Positions 43,317-50,629 of a DNA stretch of 64,000 bases are shown in pieces. The DNA comes from GCA-2862585 sp965661345 (GTDB lineage: Bacteria > Bacteroidota > Bacteroidia > Flavobacteriales > UBA7312). A program made the position numbers and the translations under genes. The notes below the pieces were generated by a model. The model was given only the letters and a program-made list of their open reading frames with translations. It was not told the origin of the DNA and did not search any database. Each line of letters begins with the position of its first letter. The stretch's first letter is position 1. The stretch covers positions 1 through 64,000 of the forward strand of contig CBFIDK010000007.1 of the NCBI GenBank assembly GCA_965661345.1, read 5' to 3'.

Positions 43317-44214
43317 GATTAGCTGTTTCAATCAATTTTAAAGCTCCTTTTGAAAGTGCAATTTGTGCTGCTCTACGCCCTAAATCTTCACAATTTTCGA
43401 TGCTTGATTCTAAATTTATTTCTATTTTTTCAACTCCATCTGTACTTAAAACAATTCCTTTGAATAGCAGTATGTTTTTATCTAGTGAAGCGAATGCTCC
43501 TACAGGTGCAGAACATCCTCCACTAAGTTCGTTCAGAAAGTCTCTTTCAAGATTAACACACAGAGCAGTTTCCGAATGGTTAAGCTGTCCAATGGTTTCA
43601 AAAATTTCTAAATTGTCTTGGTGACAAATAACGGCAACAGCACCCTGAGCTGGAGCAGGAAGCATCCAGTCCATTTCTTTTGATATTTCTTCTTCTAATC
43701 CTAATCGGATTAGTCCAGCACTTGCTAAAATGGTAGCGTCCCAATCGCTTTCTTTTAGTTTTCGTAATCTGGTTGGTACATTACCTCTTATGTCAACAAT
43801 GGTGTGCTCTGGGTATTTGCTTAGCCATTGTGCTTTTCTTCTGTTGCTACTTGTAGCTATCGTTGCGTTTTTTTGCGATAAAAAATCCGTGCCAATCTTA
43901 GTTACCAAAGCATCGGTTGGGTTTTCTCGTTCTAGAATTGCGGCAATACATAAGTTATCTTCTAAGTCTGTAGGAATATCTTTACAAGAATGTACAGCAA
44001 TGTCAATACTTTTGTTAATGATTGCTTCGTCAAGGCACTTTGTGAATACGCCTTTCCCTCCCATTAGCGGGAGAGGAGTGTCTAAAATTTTATCGCCCTC
44101 AGATTCCATCAAAACCAATTCATAGGAATGACCGAGAGTGGTTAATTTTTCAGCGACATGCTCGGCTTGCCATAACGCTAATTTACTTTTTCGACTACCA
44201 ATTTTAATGTGCAT
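43300..44214 (-). CDS. hemC: Hydroxymethylbilane synthase (porphobilinogen deaminase)
   Basis: HemC polymerises four porphobilinogens on a dipyrromethane cofactor. The 304-residue protein has IKIGSRKSKLALWQAEHV, HSCKDIPTDL with catalytic Asp79, IRGNVPTRLRKL and the cofactor-binding Cys234 in LSGGCSAPVGA. Its start directly abuts the hemA stop. Confidence 0.97.
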   Translation of the reverse strand: MHIKIGSRKSKLALWQAEHVAEKLTTLGHSYELVLMESEGDKILDTPLPLMGGKGVFTKCLDEAIINKSIDIAVHSCKDIPTDLEDNLCIAAILERENPTDALVTKIGTDFLSQKNATIATSSNRRKAQWLSKYPEHTIVDIRGNVPTRLRKLKESDWDATILASAGLIRLGLEEEISKEMDWMLPAPAQGAVAVICHQDNLEIFETIGQLNHSETALCVNLERDFLNELSGGCSAPVGAFASLDKNILLFKGIVLSTDGVEKIEINLESSIENCEDLGRRAAQIALSKGALKLIETANHEKYS

Positions 44215-45438
44215 TTAGTTCAATTTATACATTTCTTTAATAATCTCTAAAATATCTTCATTGTACCTGTATCTTTTTCTAAGATATTCAATATTTTGGC
44301 TTGAAATTCTTCTCACGATACTGTCTATTAGCGGTTTTACTTTTTGAATGTCATCGGCTTCGTATTGCCCTTTGTATTTCTTGATTTCTCTATCTTTTAT
44401 GTATTCAAAAGTAATACCCAAACTCTTGATTACTGGCCCTAATTTATGCAGTTTCAACCAGTCTTGAAATTCTATTGTGTGAAGATTTATGATGGTTCGG
44501 GCTTTTGGAATATCTTTTTTTCGTTTGTATAGCGTTTTATCTGCTTCAGAATTTAACTGATCCATGTCGTATAAATCAACTAATGAAGACTCAATAACTT
44601 TAGGGTCAATATTTCTAGGTACTGATAGGTCAATGAATAATTTCTTTGAGTTTACACCTTTAATGTGTTCTTCGGTAACGGTGTAATTTTTTGAGCCAGT
44701 TGCTACTACCACTACATCTGAACTTATAATTTCATCTTGTAATTTATCTATGGAAACGCTTCGCACATTATGCTCTTGAGCTAATCTAATTGCCTTTTCA
44801 TCGGTTCTGTTTACAATTACAATTTCTGCTGATGTTTGGCTATTTAGATTTTCTAAAGTCCTTTGTCCAATTTCACCAGTGCCAAAAAGGAGAATTTTTT
44901 TTGATGGAAGGTCTTGGGTTTTTTGACGTATTTTCAGAAGAGCGGCATGGGCCACTGAAGCGGCCCCTTTGCTAATGGTTGTGCTAGATTGAACTTCTTT
45001 ATTGGCTTGAAAAACGAATTGTAATAAGCGATCCATTTCAGCATCAAGAACATTATGTTTTTTTGAAAGTTCAACACCTTCTTTTACTTGTGAAAAAATT
45101 TGAAGGTCACCAAGTATTTGAGAGTCGATTCCGGTACTTACTTCAAATAGGTTTTCGATAGCTTTATCGCTGTGATAAATAAATCCATATTTTTCAAAAT
45201 AGTCTTTATGGTTGCCAGTGTGTTTTAAAAACTTCTCTTTTAAAAGGTGTAAATTAACATTGTTGGCATAAACTTGTGTTCGATTACAGGTAGAAACTAT
45301 AATGGCAGATGCTTCAAGTTCAGATTCTATTTCGGTTAGGAATTGAGTTTTTTGATGCTCATCCATACTAAAAAGCTCTCTAATCTCTAGGGGGCAATTC
45401 CAGTGGCTAATTCCAAGGCTGTAAAATGAATCAAGCAT
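44215..45438 (-). CDS. hemA: Glutamyl-tRNA reductase
   Basis: HemA reduces glutamyl-tRNA to glutamate-1-semialdehyde, the first committed step of the C5 heme pathway. The 407-residue protein has the catalytic Cys51 in STCNRTQVYA, the NADPH-binding ILLFGTGEIGQRTLENL, FIDLSVPRNIDPKV and a C-terminal dimerisation helix region. It starts 4 nt after the hemH stop. Confidence 0.96.
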   Translation of the reverse strand: MLDSFYSLGISHWNCPLEIRELFSMDEHQKTQFLTEIESELEASAIIVSTCNRTQVYANNVNLHLLKEKFLKHTGNHKDYFEKYGFIYHSDKAIENLFEVSTGIDSQILGDLQIFSQVKEGVELSKKHNVLDAEMDRLLQFVFQANKEVQSSTTISKGAASVAHAALLKIRQKTQDLPSKKILLFGTGEIGQRTLENLNSQTSAEIVIVNRTDEKAIRLAQEHNVRSVSIDKLQDEIISSDVVVVATGSKNYTVTEEHIKGVNSKKLFIDLSVPRNIDPKVIESSLVDLYDMDQLNSEADKTLYKRKKDIPKARTIINLHTIEFQDWLKLHKLGPVIKSLGITFEYIKDREIKKYKGQYEADDIQKVKPLIDSIVRRISSQNIEYLRKRYRYNEDILEIIKEMYKLN

Positions 45439-45442
45439 TGTT

Positions 45443-46459
45443 TTATATACTTCTTTTTAACACCATGTTTTTCAATCCCTCAACAAATGTATCTGACGAA
45501 TTTAGACTTTGTACTAGCTGGACTTTTTCTCCGCCGTTTTCTTCAAACAACTCTTGGTATTCGTCTCCAATTTCGATAGTTGTTTCGAGGCAATCAGCTA
45601 CAAATGCAGGAGAAAAGACTAATAATTTTTTTGCGCCTTTTTTGGCTAAATCGGTAATAATTTCATCAGAAAAAGGTTCAATCCATCCTCTTCCAAGTCT
45701 AGATTGAAATCCCACACTATAGTCTTCGTCTTTTAAGTTAAATCGCTTTGCTAATTGAATGGCGGTTTCATAACAACTTGCTTTATAGCAAAAAGAGTTT
45801 GCGCCACTAACGCCTTTTTCACAATCATTATCTTTACATAATCCTTCGTCATAAACCTTGTCTACGTGACGTTCAGGAAGACCGTGAAAGCTAAACAGAA
45901 CATGATCGTATTCCTTAAAGTTGTATTTATTTCCTTGTTCTTCAAAACCTTTTAAATAGAATTCTTCATCGTAAAATTGAGTAACAAAGTTTATTTCTGG
46001 AATTACCCACCATTTTTTGATTACTTCCATAGATTCTTCAATTACAGAACCATTTGTTGCTGAGGCGTATTGTGGAAATAAGGGTAAAATTATGATTTGA
46101 TCAAAATTCTTACCCTCCCAACTTTGTAAAATCTTTCTGAGAGACGGGTTTTTATACCTCATAGCGTATTCAACATGATAGTCTTCACCAAGAGACTCTC
46201 GTAATTTTTGAGTTAATTTGTGTGTATGAAACACAATAGGAGAGCCTTCATCTGTCCATAATTCTTTGTAAACTTTAGCCGACTTTGGTGCCCTAAACGG
46301 AACAATAATTCCGTTGACTAGTATTTTCCTTAACAGCCAAGGGATATCGATAACCCTTTTGTCATTTAAAAATTGAAAAAGATAGCTTCTAACGTCAGAA
46401 GTTTTTGGGCTATCGGGCGTGCCAAGGTTTACTAGAAGAACAGCTTTCTTTTTTGTCAT
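45443..46459 (-). CDS. hemH: Ferrochelatase
   Basis: HemH inserts Fe(II) into protoporphyrin IX, the last step of protoheme synthesis. The 338-residue protein has AVLLVNLGTPDSPKTSDVRSYLFQFLND, PQYASATNGSVIEE, LFSFHGLPERHV with the conserved histidine and SRLGRGWIEPFSDE. It is the first gene of the minus-strand heme unit, and a TAAATTTG box lies 16 nt before its ATG. Confidence 0.96.
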   Translation of the reverse strand: MTKKKAVLLVNLGTPDSPKTSDVRSYLFQFLNDKRVIDIPWLLRKILVNGIIVPFRAPKSAKVYKELWTDEGSPIVFHTHKLTQKLRESLGEDYHVEYAMRYKNPSLRKILQSWEGKNFDQIIILPLFPQYASATNGSVIEESMEVIKKWWVIPEINFVTQFYDEEFYLKGFEEQGNKYNFKEYDHVLFSFHGLPERHVDKVYDEGLCKDNDCEKGVSGANSFCYKASCYETAIQLAKRFNLKDEDYSVGFQSRLGRGWIEPFSDEIITDLAKKGAKKLLVFSPAFVADCLETTIEIGDEYQELFEENGGEKVQLVQSLNSSDTFVEGLKNMVLKRSI

Positions 46460-46475
46460 AGTATGAAAATATGTG

Positions 46476-46483
46476 CAAATTTA
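46476..46483 (-). promoter_or_regulatory. Promoter -7 box of the heme unit (TAAATTTG)
   Basis: TAAATTTG on the minus strand (46483-46476) is an exact match, ending 16 nt before the hemH ATG. No clear TTG is found at the -33 position, so activation by a factor bound upstream is conceivable. The palindrome array starting about 125 bp upstream is a candidate site. Confidence 0.6.
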
Positions 46484-46978
46484 AGCATTTCACCCTCCGT
46501 TTTTAAGTAATTTCGGTAAATTTTTGGTGATCTTTAATGGTGCTTGAAAACATTTTTTTTATTAAATTATTTTTTGTGATTTATCGATTAATATAAGTGT
46601 TTTAGTTGACTAATCTAGTGATTTAACAGACGAATCTGTATTTTTTACGGACGAATACTTTTTAGTATTCAGCGAGTTAGGTTTTTCTAGCTGCTAATTT
46701 GTAAAAAATCTTATGAAGTTTAGGATATTAGATTTATATAATGATCATTGGGTTAGGCCACGCATATAAGAACATATGTTTTGAGCTCAGGCAACAAAAT
46801 ATCGTAATGTGGTAGTCTGTGAAATAATTCGTAAATATAAAATTCAGGATAAAAAATTACTGGACAACATTGTAGTAAACCTCCAATAGAGATGATTTTC
46901 AAGGCTTTTTTTGAAGTCATGTTTTTAAATAGTTAATAAGGTATATGTAAAACTAATAAATATTCGTTAGATAATTAC
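46484..46978. other. Non-coding region between hemH and tRNA-Val
   Basis: About 500 bases without a credible protein gene on either strand. It is strongly AT-rich and contains the phased palindrome array at 46586-46670. A weak inverted repeat (CATAT/ATATG) lies near 46764-46779. I see no RNA gene other than the tRNA that follows. Confidence 0.7.
46586..46670. repeat. Phased GACKAAT repeats with short palindromes
   Basis: The heptamer GACTAAT (46608) recurs as GACGAAT at 46629 and 46650, exactly 21 bp apart. A degenerate GATTAAT lies 22 bp upstream at 46586. Three units also contain perfect inverted repeats: ACTA-ATC-TAGT (46609-46619), ACAGA-CGAA-TCTGT (46626-46639) and GAATACT-TTTT-AGTATTC (46653-46670). 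A 21-bp step is two helical turns, which would place binding sites on one DNA face. A regulatory role for hemH is an inference. Confidence 0.55.
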
Positions 46979-46986
46979 TAATTTTG
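46979..46986 (+). promoter_or_regulatory. Promoter -7 box of tRNA-Val (TAATTTTG)
   Basis: TAATTTTG is an exact TAnnTTTG match ending 12 nt before the mature tRNA 5' end. No convincing -33 TTG is seen. Confidence 0.5.
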
Positions 46987-46998
46987 CTAAATATTTTA

Positions 46999-47073
46999 GG
47001 GCAATTAGCTCAGTTGGTTTAGAGCACTACCTTGACAGGGTAGGGGTCACTGGTTCGAATCCAGTATTGCTCA
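46999..47073 (+). tRNA. tRNA-Val (anticodon GAC)
   Basis: A full cloverleaf can be drawn. The acceptor GGGCAAT (46999-47005) pairs with ATTGCTC (47066-47072), with one G-U, and the discriminator is A. The D arm is GCTC...GAGC. The anticodon stem CTACC/GGTAG encloses the loop TTGACAG with anticodon GAC. The T arm is ACTGG-TTCGAAT-CCAGT. CCA is not encoded. It stands alone between the heme unit and tsaD. Confidence 0.95.
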
Positions 47074-47084
47074 CTTAAAGGCAC

Positions 47085-47114
47085 CCCTCATTCTCTAGTA
47101 GAGTGAGGGTTTTT
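47085..47114 (+). terminator. Terminator after tRNA-Val
   Basis: CCCTCATTCT (47085-47094) pairs with AGAGTGAGGG (47100-47109), with one wobble, followed by five Ts. It is oriented for the tRNA and lies just before the tsaD stop on the other strand. Confidence 0.8.
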
Positions 47115-47124
47115 GCTTTTTGAA

Positions 47125-48183
47125 TTACCCAAAATTTTTATGAATTGAATTTGTCTGCACTGCCATTCTGGCTTTGGCTGTTACAGATTGATCACTGAAT
47201 TCATTTTTAAGAAATTTAAAATAGGCAGTTATGGCTATCATTCCTGCATTATCGGTGCAATATGAGAAAGGAGGAATATAGGTGCTCCATCCATGTGATT
47301 TTTCCATTTCGGTAAGCCTTTGTCTAAGTCCAGAATTTGCCGATACGCCGCCAGCAATGGCGATTTGAGTAATAGACGTTTCTTCACTAGCTTTTACTAG
47401 CTTTTTCATGAGAATATTTATAATGCTGTGTTGAATAGAAGCGCAAATATCATTCCTGTTTTCTGCGATAAAATTTGGGTTTTCCTTACTTTGTTTTTTT
47501 ATAAAATACAAAATGCTTGTTTTAAGGCCACTAAAACTATAGTTTAATTTATCAACTTTAGGAATTCCAAAAGTAAAGGCCGTTGGATTTCCTTCTTTAG
47601 CGTATTTATCAATCAAAGGGCCACCGGGGTATGGTAAGCCTAGTAGTTTAGCAGATTTATCAAATGCTTCACCAGCTGCGTCGTCAATAGTTTCGCCAAT
47701 TAATTCAAAATCTAAGATATCATTGACTTTTACAATTTGAGTATGTCCACCAGAAACGGTTAGGCACAAAAAAGGAAATTGAGGGGGATTTCCGTTTCCG
47801 TCTTTATCTTTTATAAAGTGTGCTAAAATATGCCCTTGCATATGGTTTACGTCAATCAATGGTATGTCGTTAGCCAAAGCAAATGACTTCGCAAAGGAAA
47901 CGCCCACAAGCAAAGAGCCCAAAAGCCCAGGTCCTCTGGTGAATCCAACGGCTGAAATCTCGCTTTTATCTATTCCAGATTCTTTAATTGCCTGATGAAC
48001 TACTGGAATAATATTTTGCAAATGAGCTCTAGAAGCCAATTCTGGAACTACACCGCCGTATTTTTCGTGTACTTTTTGATTTCCTATAACATTGGATAGG
48101 ATTTTACCATCTTGAATTATGGATGCGCTGGTATCGTCACAGGACGATTCAATTGCTAATATGATTACGGATTTACTCATCAT
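47125..48183 (-). CDS. tsaD: tRNA N6-threonylcarbamoyladenosine transferase subunit TsaD
   Basis: TsaD transfers the threonylcarbamoyl group to A37 of ANN-decoding tRNAs, with TsaB and TsaE. The 352-residue ASKHA-fold protein has ILAIESSCDDTSASII, the metal motif HMQGHILAHF, LTVSGGHTQIV, GIPKVDKLNYSFSGLKTSIL and IAIAGGVSANSGLR. The start is MMSKS, so the second ATG at 48180 is equally possible. It overlaps the end of ribBA by about 10 nt. Confidence 0.97.
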   Translation of the reverse strand: MMSKSVIILAIESSCDDTSASIIQDGKILSNVIGNQKVHEKYGGVVPELASRAHLQNIIPVVHQAIKESGIDKSEISAVGFTRGPGLLGSLLVGVSFAKSFALANDIPLIDVNHMQGHILAHFIKDKDGNGNPPQFPFLCLTVSGGHTQIVKVNDILDFELIGETIDDAAGEAFDKSAKLLGLPYPGGPLIDKYAKEGNPTAFTFGIPKVDKLNYSFSGLKTSILYFIKKQSKENPNFIAENRNDICASIQHSIINILMKKLVKASEETSITQIAIAGGVSANSGLRQRLTEMEKSHGWSTYIPPFSYCTDNAGMIAITAYFKFLKNEFSDQSVTAKARMAVQTNSIHKNFG

Positions 48184-49384
48184 CTAAATTGGGTAGTCGG
48201 TGCCCCATTTTATCTCGCTTTGTTTTTAGGTAAAAGGCGTTGTGTTCATTGGATTCAATTTCTAGAGCAATGTTTTCAACGATTTCAAGACCATAGCCTA
48301 TTAGTCCTGTTCGTTTTTTTGGATTATTACTCATCAATTTAATCTTTTGAACATTTAAGTTTCTTAAAATTTGTGCGCCAACACCGTAATCTCTGCTATC
48401 GGCTTTGAAACCTAATTCTTCGTTTGCTTCAACTGTATCTCTGCCTTGTTCTTGAAGCTTGTAGGCTTTGAGTTTATTTAGTAGGCCTATTCCTCTTCCT
48501 TCCTGATTCATGTAAACAATAACTCCTTTCCCTTCACGCTCTACCATAGCCATGGCTGCTTCTAATTGTGGGCCACAATCGCAACGGCAAGAGCCAAAAA
48601 TATCACCGGTTATGCACGATGAATGGACTCTTACTAATACAGATTCGTTTGCTTCCCACTGGCCTTTTACTAAAGCTAAATGCGTTTGGTTATTGGTTAT
48701 TTGGCGAAAGGCATGAAGTTCGAAATCGCCTATTTCTGTTGGTAGGTTTACATCAATAAGTTTTTCGATTAAACTTTCATTATTAATCCTGTAAGCAATT
48801 AAATCTTTAATTGTCACAATCTTTAACTGATGTTTTTTGGCAATGGTTTTTAATTCAGGCATTCTTGCCATTGAGCCGTCTTCGTTCATTATTTCAACTA
48901 TAACACCAGCGGGATACAAGCCTGCTAAGCGCGCCAAATCAATGGCGGCTTCAGTATGTCCTGCACGTCGTAATACGCCGCCTTTGCGTGCTTTTAATGG
49001 AAAAATATGTCCTGGTTTTCCTAATTCACTTGGTCGTGTGTTAGGGTTAACAAGAGCTTGAATAGTTTTGGCACGATCGCTAGCCGAAATTCCAGTTGTA
49101 CATCCGTGTCCAATAAGATCTACTGAAACTGTAAAGGGTGTTTCGTATTCTGCTGTATTTTTACCCACCATCAACTCAAGACCTAATTCTTCGCATCGGT
49201 CTTCAATAATTGGAGCACAAATAAGGCCACGCCCATGCGTGGCCATAAAGTTAATCATATCAGGGGTAACCATATCAGCAGCGGCAAGAAAATCACCTTC
49301 ATTTTCTCTATCTTCATCGTCTACAACAATGATGATCTTACCAGCTTTGATGTCTTCAATAGCTTCTTCTATCGTATTTAGCAT
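48173..49384 (-). CDS. ribBA: Bifunctional DHBP synthase / GTP cyclohydrolase II
   Basis: RibBA makes both riboflavin precursors, one from ribulose 5-phosphate and one from GTP. The N-terminal DHBP synthase half has the acidic VVDDEDRENEGDFLAAADMVTPD and GHGCTTGISASDRAKTI plus RRAGHTEAA, so it looks active. The GTP cyclohydrolase II half (from about residue 205) has the zinc cysteines in HSSCITGDIFGSCRCDCG and the catalytic EGRGIGL. The 403-residue length is normal. A TATCTTTG box lies 17 nt upstream. Confidence 0.97.
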   Translation of the reverse strand: MLNTIEEAIEDIKAGKIIIVVDDEDRENEGDFLAAADMVTPDMINFMATHGRGLICAPIIEDRCEELGLELMVGKNTAEYETPFTVSVDLIGHGCTTGISASDRAKTIQALVNPNTRPSELGKPGHIFPLKARKGGVLRRAGHTEAAIDLARLAGLYPAGVIVEIMNEDGSMARMPELKTIAKKHQLKIVTIKDLIAYRINNESLIEKLIDVNLPTEIGDFELHAFRQITNNQTHLALVKGQWEANESVLVRVHSSCITGDIFGSCRCDCGPQLEAAMAMVEREGKGVIVYMNQEGRGIGLLNKLKAYKLQEQGRDTVEANEELGFKADSRDYGVGAQILRNLNVQKIKLMSNNPKKRTGLIGYGLEIVENIALEIESNEHNAFYLKTKRDKMGHRLPNLDDE

Positions 49385-49401
49385 TAGGCGTTATTTTGGT
49401 G

Positions 49402-49409
49402 CAAAGATA
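49402..49409 (-). promoter_or_regulatory. Promoter -7 box of ribBA-tsaD (TATCTTTG)
   Basis: TATCTTTG on the minus strand is an exact match, ending 17 nt before the ribBA ATG. No -33 TTG is apparent, and there is no sign of an FMN riboswitch in the short leader. Confidence 0.55.
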
Positions 49410-49441
49410 AGCTATTAAGAAGAAAATATTGCCTGTTGACC

Positions 49442-49879
49442 TTAGTCCATTTTTCGTGTCCACTTACTCGTTCTTCCGAATAGTGGAATACCAACATAAC
49501 CTCTAAGATCTAAGCTGTTTTCTGAGCTTAAGGTAACCGTTCCGCTGTAGGTGTTACCGCTTTTAGGGTCGTAGATTTCACCATCATCCCATACATTGTT
49601 GCCATCGTGTTTAAAACCATACATTATAACCATACCCATTCTTGGACGCGATTGTAATGATTCATCAGGGTTTAAATTGTCAACTTTAGGATTTCCATTT
49701 TCATCATTTGGATTTTGCATCCATACGATTTGACCTTCAAACGTATTATCTTCAGCTTCTGTAATTTTAATTACAGCATCTTTTTCTTGGTTGTACCAGT
49801 CGCCATTGATAGCATCAGACTGTGCCAAAGTAGTTAAGCTCAAAAATAATAGTCCTGTAAAAAGTGTAATTGATTTCAT
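49442..49879 (-). CDS. Exported DUF2147 protein
   Basis: The ATG at 49879 gives 145 residues with a clear signal peptide (MKSITLFTGLLFLSLTTLAQ). A start 48 nt upstream would bury that signal and is rejected. The mature part fits DUF2147: GDWYNQEKDAVIKI near the start, GQIVWMQNPNDENGNPKVD, YDPKSGNTYSGTVTLSS and LRGYVGIPLFGRTSKWTR at the end. Members are periplasmic or secreted and their function is unknown. It lies downstream of the candidate small RNA on the same strand. Confidence 0.85.
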   Translation of the reverse strand: MKSITLFTGLLFLSLTTLAQSDAINGDWYNQEKDAVIKITEAEDNTFEGQIVWMQNPNDENGNPKVDNLNPDESLQSRPRMGMVIMYGFKHDGNNVWDDGEIYDPKSGNTYSGTVTLSSENSLDLRGYVGIPLFGRTSKWTRKMD

Positions 49880-49933
49880 AAGATACTTGTTTTTTAGGCA
49901 AGTTAAGATTTTTATTTGAGGAAGCAATGGTAT

Positions 49934-49969
49934 AAAAAAAAGCTACCCGAGTATTTCTACTCGGGCAGC
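49934..49969 (-). terminator. Strong minus-strand terminator of the candidate small RNA
   Basis: On the minus strand GCTGCCCGAGTA (49969-49958) pairs with TACTCGGGTAGC (49953-49942) around GAAA, with one mismatch, followed by eight Ts (49941-49934). The plus strand has no T-tract, so the direction is clear. Confidence 0.88.
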
Positions 49970-50013
49970 CCCTTAAAGCCATGAAAAAACTTACTTCCCT
50001 CTCCCTAATGGGA
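49934..50013 (-). ncRNA. Candidate small RNA
   Basis: A perfect TATCTTTG box (50025-50018) is followed about 5 nt later by the likely start. The transcript then runs roughly 70-80 nt to a strong terminator at 49969-49934. Near the 5' end GGGA/TCCC (50013-50010 in + coordinates, with 50005-50002) or TTCCC/GGGAA can form alternative short stems. Both flanking genes are on the same strand, but the unit has its own promoter box and terminator, and no protein-coding frame. The 5' end and function are inferred. It could instead be a processed 3' end of the DUF4442 transcript. Confidence 0.6.
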
Positions 50014-50017
50014 ACAA

Positions 50018-50025
50018 CAAAGATA
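50018..50025 (-). promoter_or_regulatory. Promoter -7 box of the candidate small RNA (TATCTTTG)
   Basis: TATCTTTG on the minus strand is an exact TAnnTTTG match located 40 nt after the DUF4442 stop. No TTG is seen at -33. Confidence 0.55.
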
Positions 50026-50065
50026 TATAAACTTTTATTTCTGTTTTAATAAAATCGAAAAAAAT

Positions 50066-50569
50066 TTATAAATTATTTAAAGAGTAGTTATTTTTGTTTT
50101 TGATGTAGACTAATACTCTAGATTCAGCACATAATTCATCGTTTGAGTCAAACACCTTGACTGTGTGCCAAACTTCATATTTTTCACTATTCTTCAAAAC
50201 ACTAATTGCATTTTCGATGTCATTTTCGGTTAGTTTAAAATCCATGTACAAATTTGACCTCGCTGTTTTGATATAATCTATTTCAGCTTTTTTAATCCAA
50301 ATGGTCATCGGAATATTTTTACTGTTAAAAATTTGCCAATACATTACCGCATAAAAAGGATCAATTGCACTGAAAATACTTCCTCCAAATATTGACTTCT
50401 GAATGTTTTTATTCAACCATGAATAGTTAACCGTAACTCTCAGGTTTTTAAATTCAGTATCCGCTTCAGCAATTCTAATTCTGTTAATTAGTAAAGGAGG
50501 AAACAAATTCAAATAGCGCTTTAACGCTTTGGAGCTGTATTTTCTTCTAGGTAATTTTACGTTTGACAT
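50066..50569 (-). CDS. DUF4442 hotdog-fold protein (thioesterase-like)
   Basis: The 167-residue protein resembles the DUF4442 group of hotdog-fold proteins. It has an N-terminal helix (LKRYLNLFPPLLINRIRIAEAD), then FKNLRVTVNYSWLNKNIQKSIFGGSIFSAIDPFYAVMYWQ and the strand-rich end CAESRVLVYIKNK. Relatives are placed near acyl-CoA thioesterases, but no catalytic residue can be assigned and the substrate is unknown. The promoter box TATTTTTG ends 7 nt before its ATG. It is divergent from surE. Confidence 0.8.
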   Translation of the reverse strand: MSNVKLPRRKYSSKALKRYLNLFPPLLINRIRIAEADTEFKNLRVTVNYSWLNKNIQKSIFGGSIFSAIDPFYAVMYWQIFNSKNIPMTIWIKKAEIDYIKTARSNLYMDFKLTENDIENAISVLKNSEKYEVWHTVKVFDSNDELCAESRVLVYIKNKNNYSLNNL

Positions 50570-50576
50570 AGTGGCA

Positions 50577-50584
50577 CAAAAATA
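50577..50584 (-). promoter_or_regulatory. Promoter -7 box of the DUF4442 gene (TATTTTTG)
   Basis: TATTTTTG on the minus strand is an exact match ending 7 nt before the ATG, which predicts a leader of a few bases at most. It lies back-to-back with the surE box. Confidence 0.55.
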
Positions 50585-50606
50585 GATGTTCTTTAGATTC
50601 TTTTGG

Positions 50607-50614
50607 TAATTTTG
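50607..50614 (+). promoter_or_regulatory. Promoter -7 box of the surE unit (TAATTTTG)
   Basis: TAATTTTG is an exact match ending 15 nt before the surE ATG at 50630. This supports starting the protein at that ATG rather than at an upstream TTG (50603) that would lie within or before the promoter. Confidence 0.55.
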
Positions 50615-50629
50615 TATGATAAACTAAAA

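Noticed and set aside
43730..44125. A 131-codon plus-strand frame antisense to hemC
   Set aside because: hemC on the other strand has full family motifs. The antisense translation is serine/leucine-rich without recognisable domains.
46764..46779. CATAT/ATATG inverted repeat in the hemH-tRNA gap as an operator
   Set aside because: It is short, A/T-only at the core, isolated from any promoter box, and expected by chance in such AT-rich DNA.
49981..50049. A 22-codon plus-strand frame (MKKLTSLSLMGTTKIYKLL...) opposite the candidate small RNA
   Set aside because: It begins with a tempting MKK but has no lipobox or signal-like core, no promoter box on its strand, and overlaps the minus-strand promoter and RNA unit. 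Chance is the best explanation.
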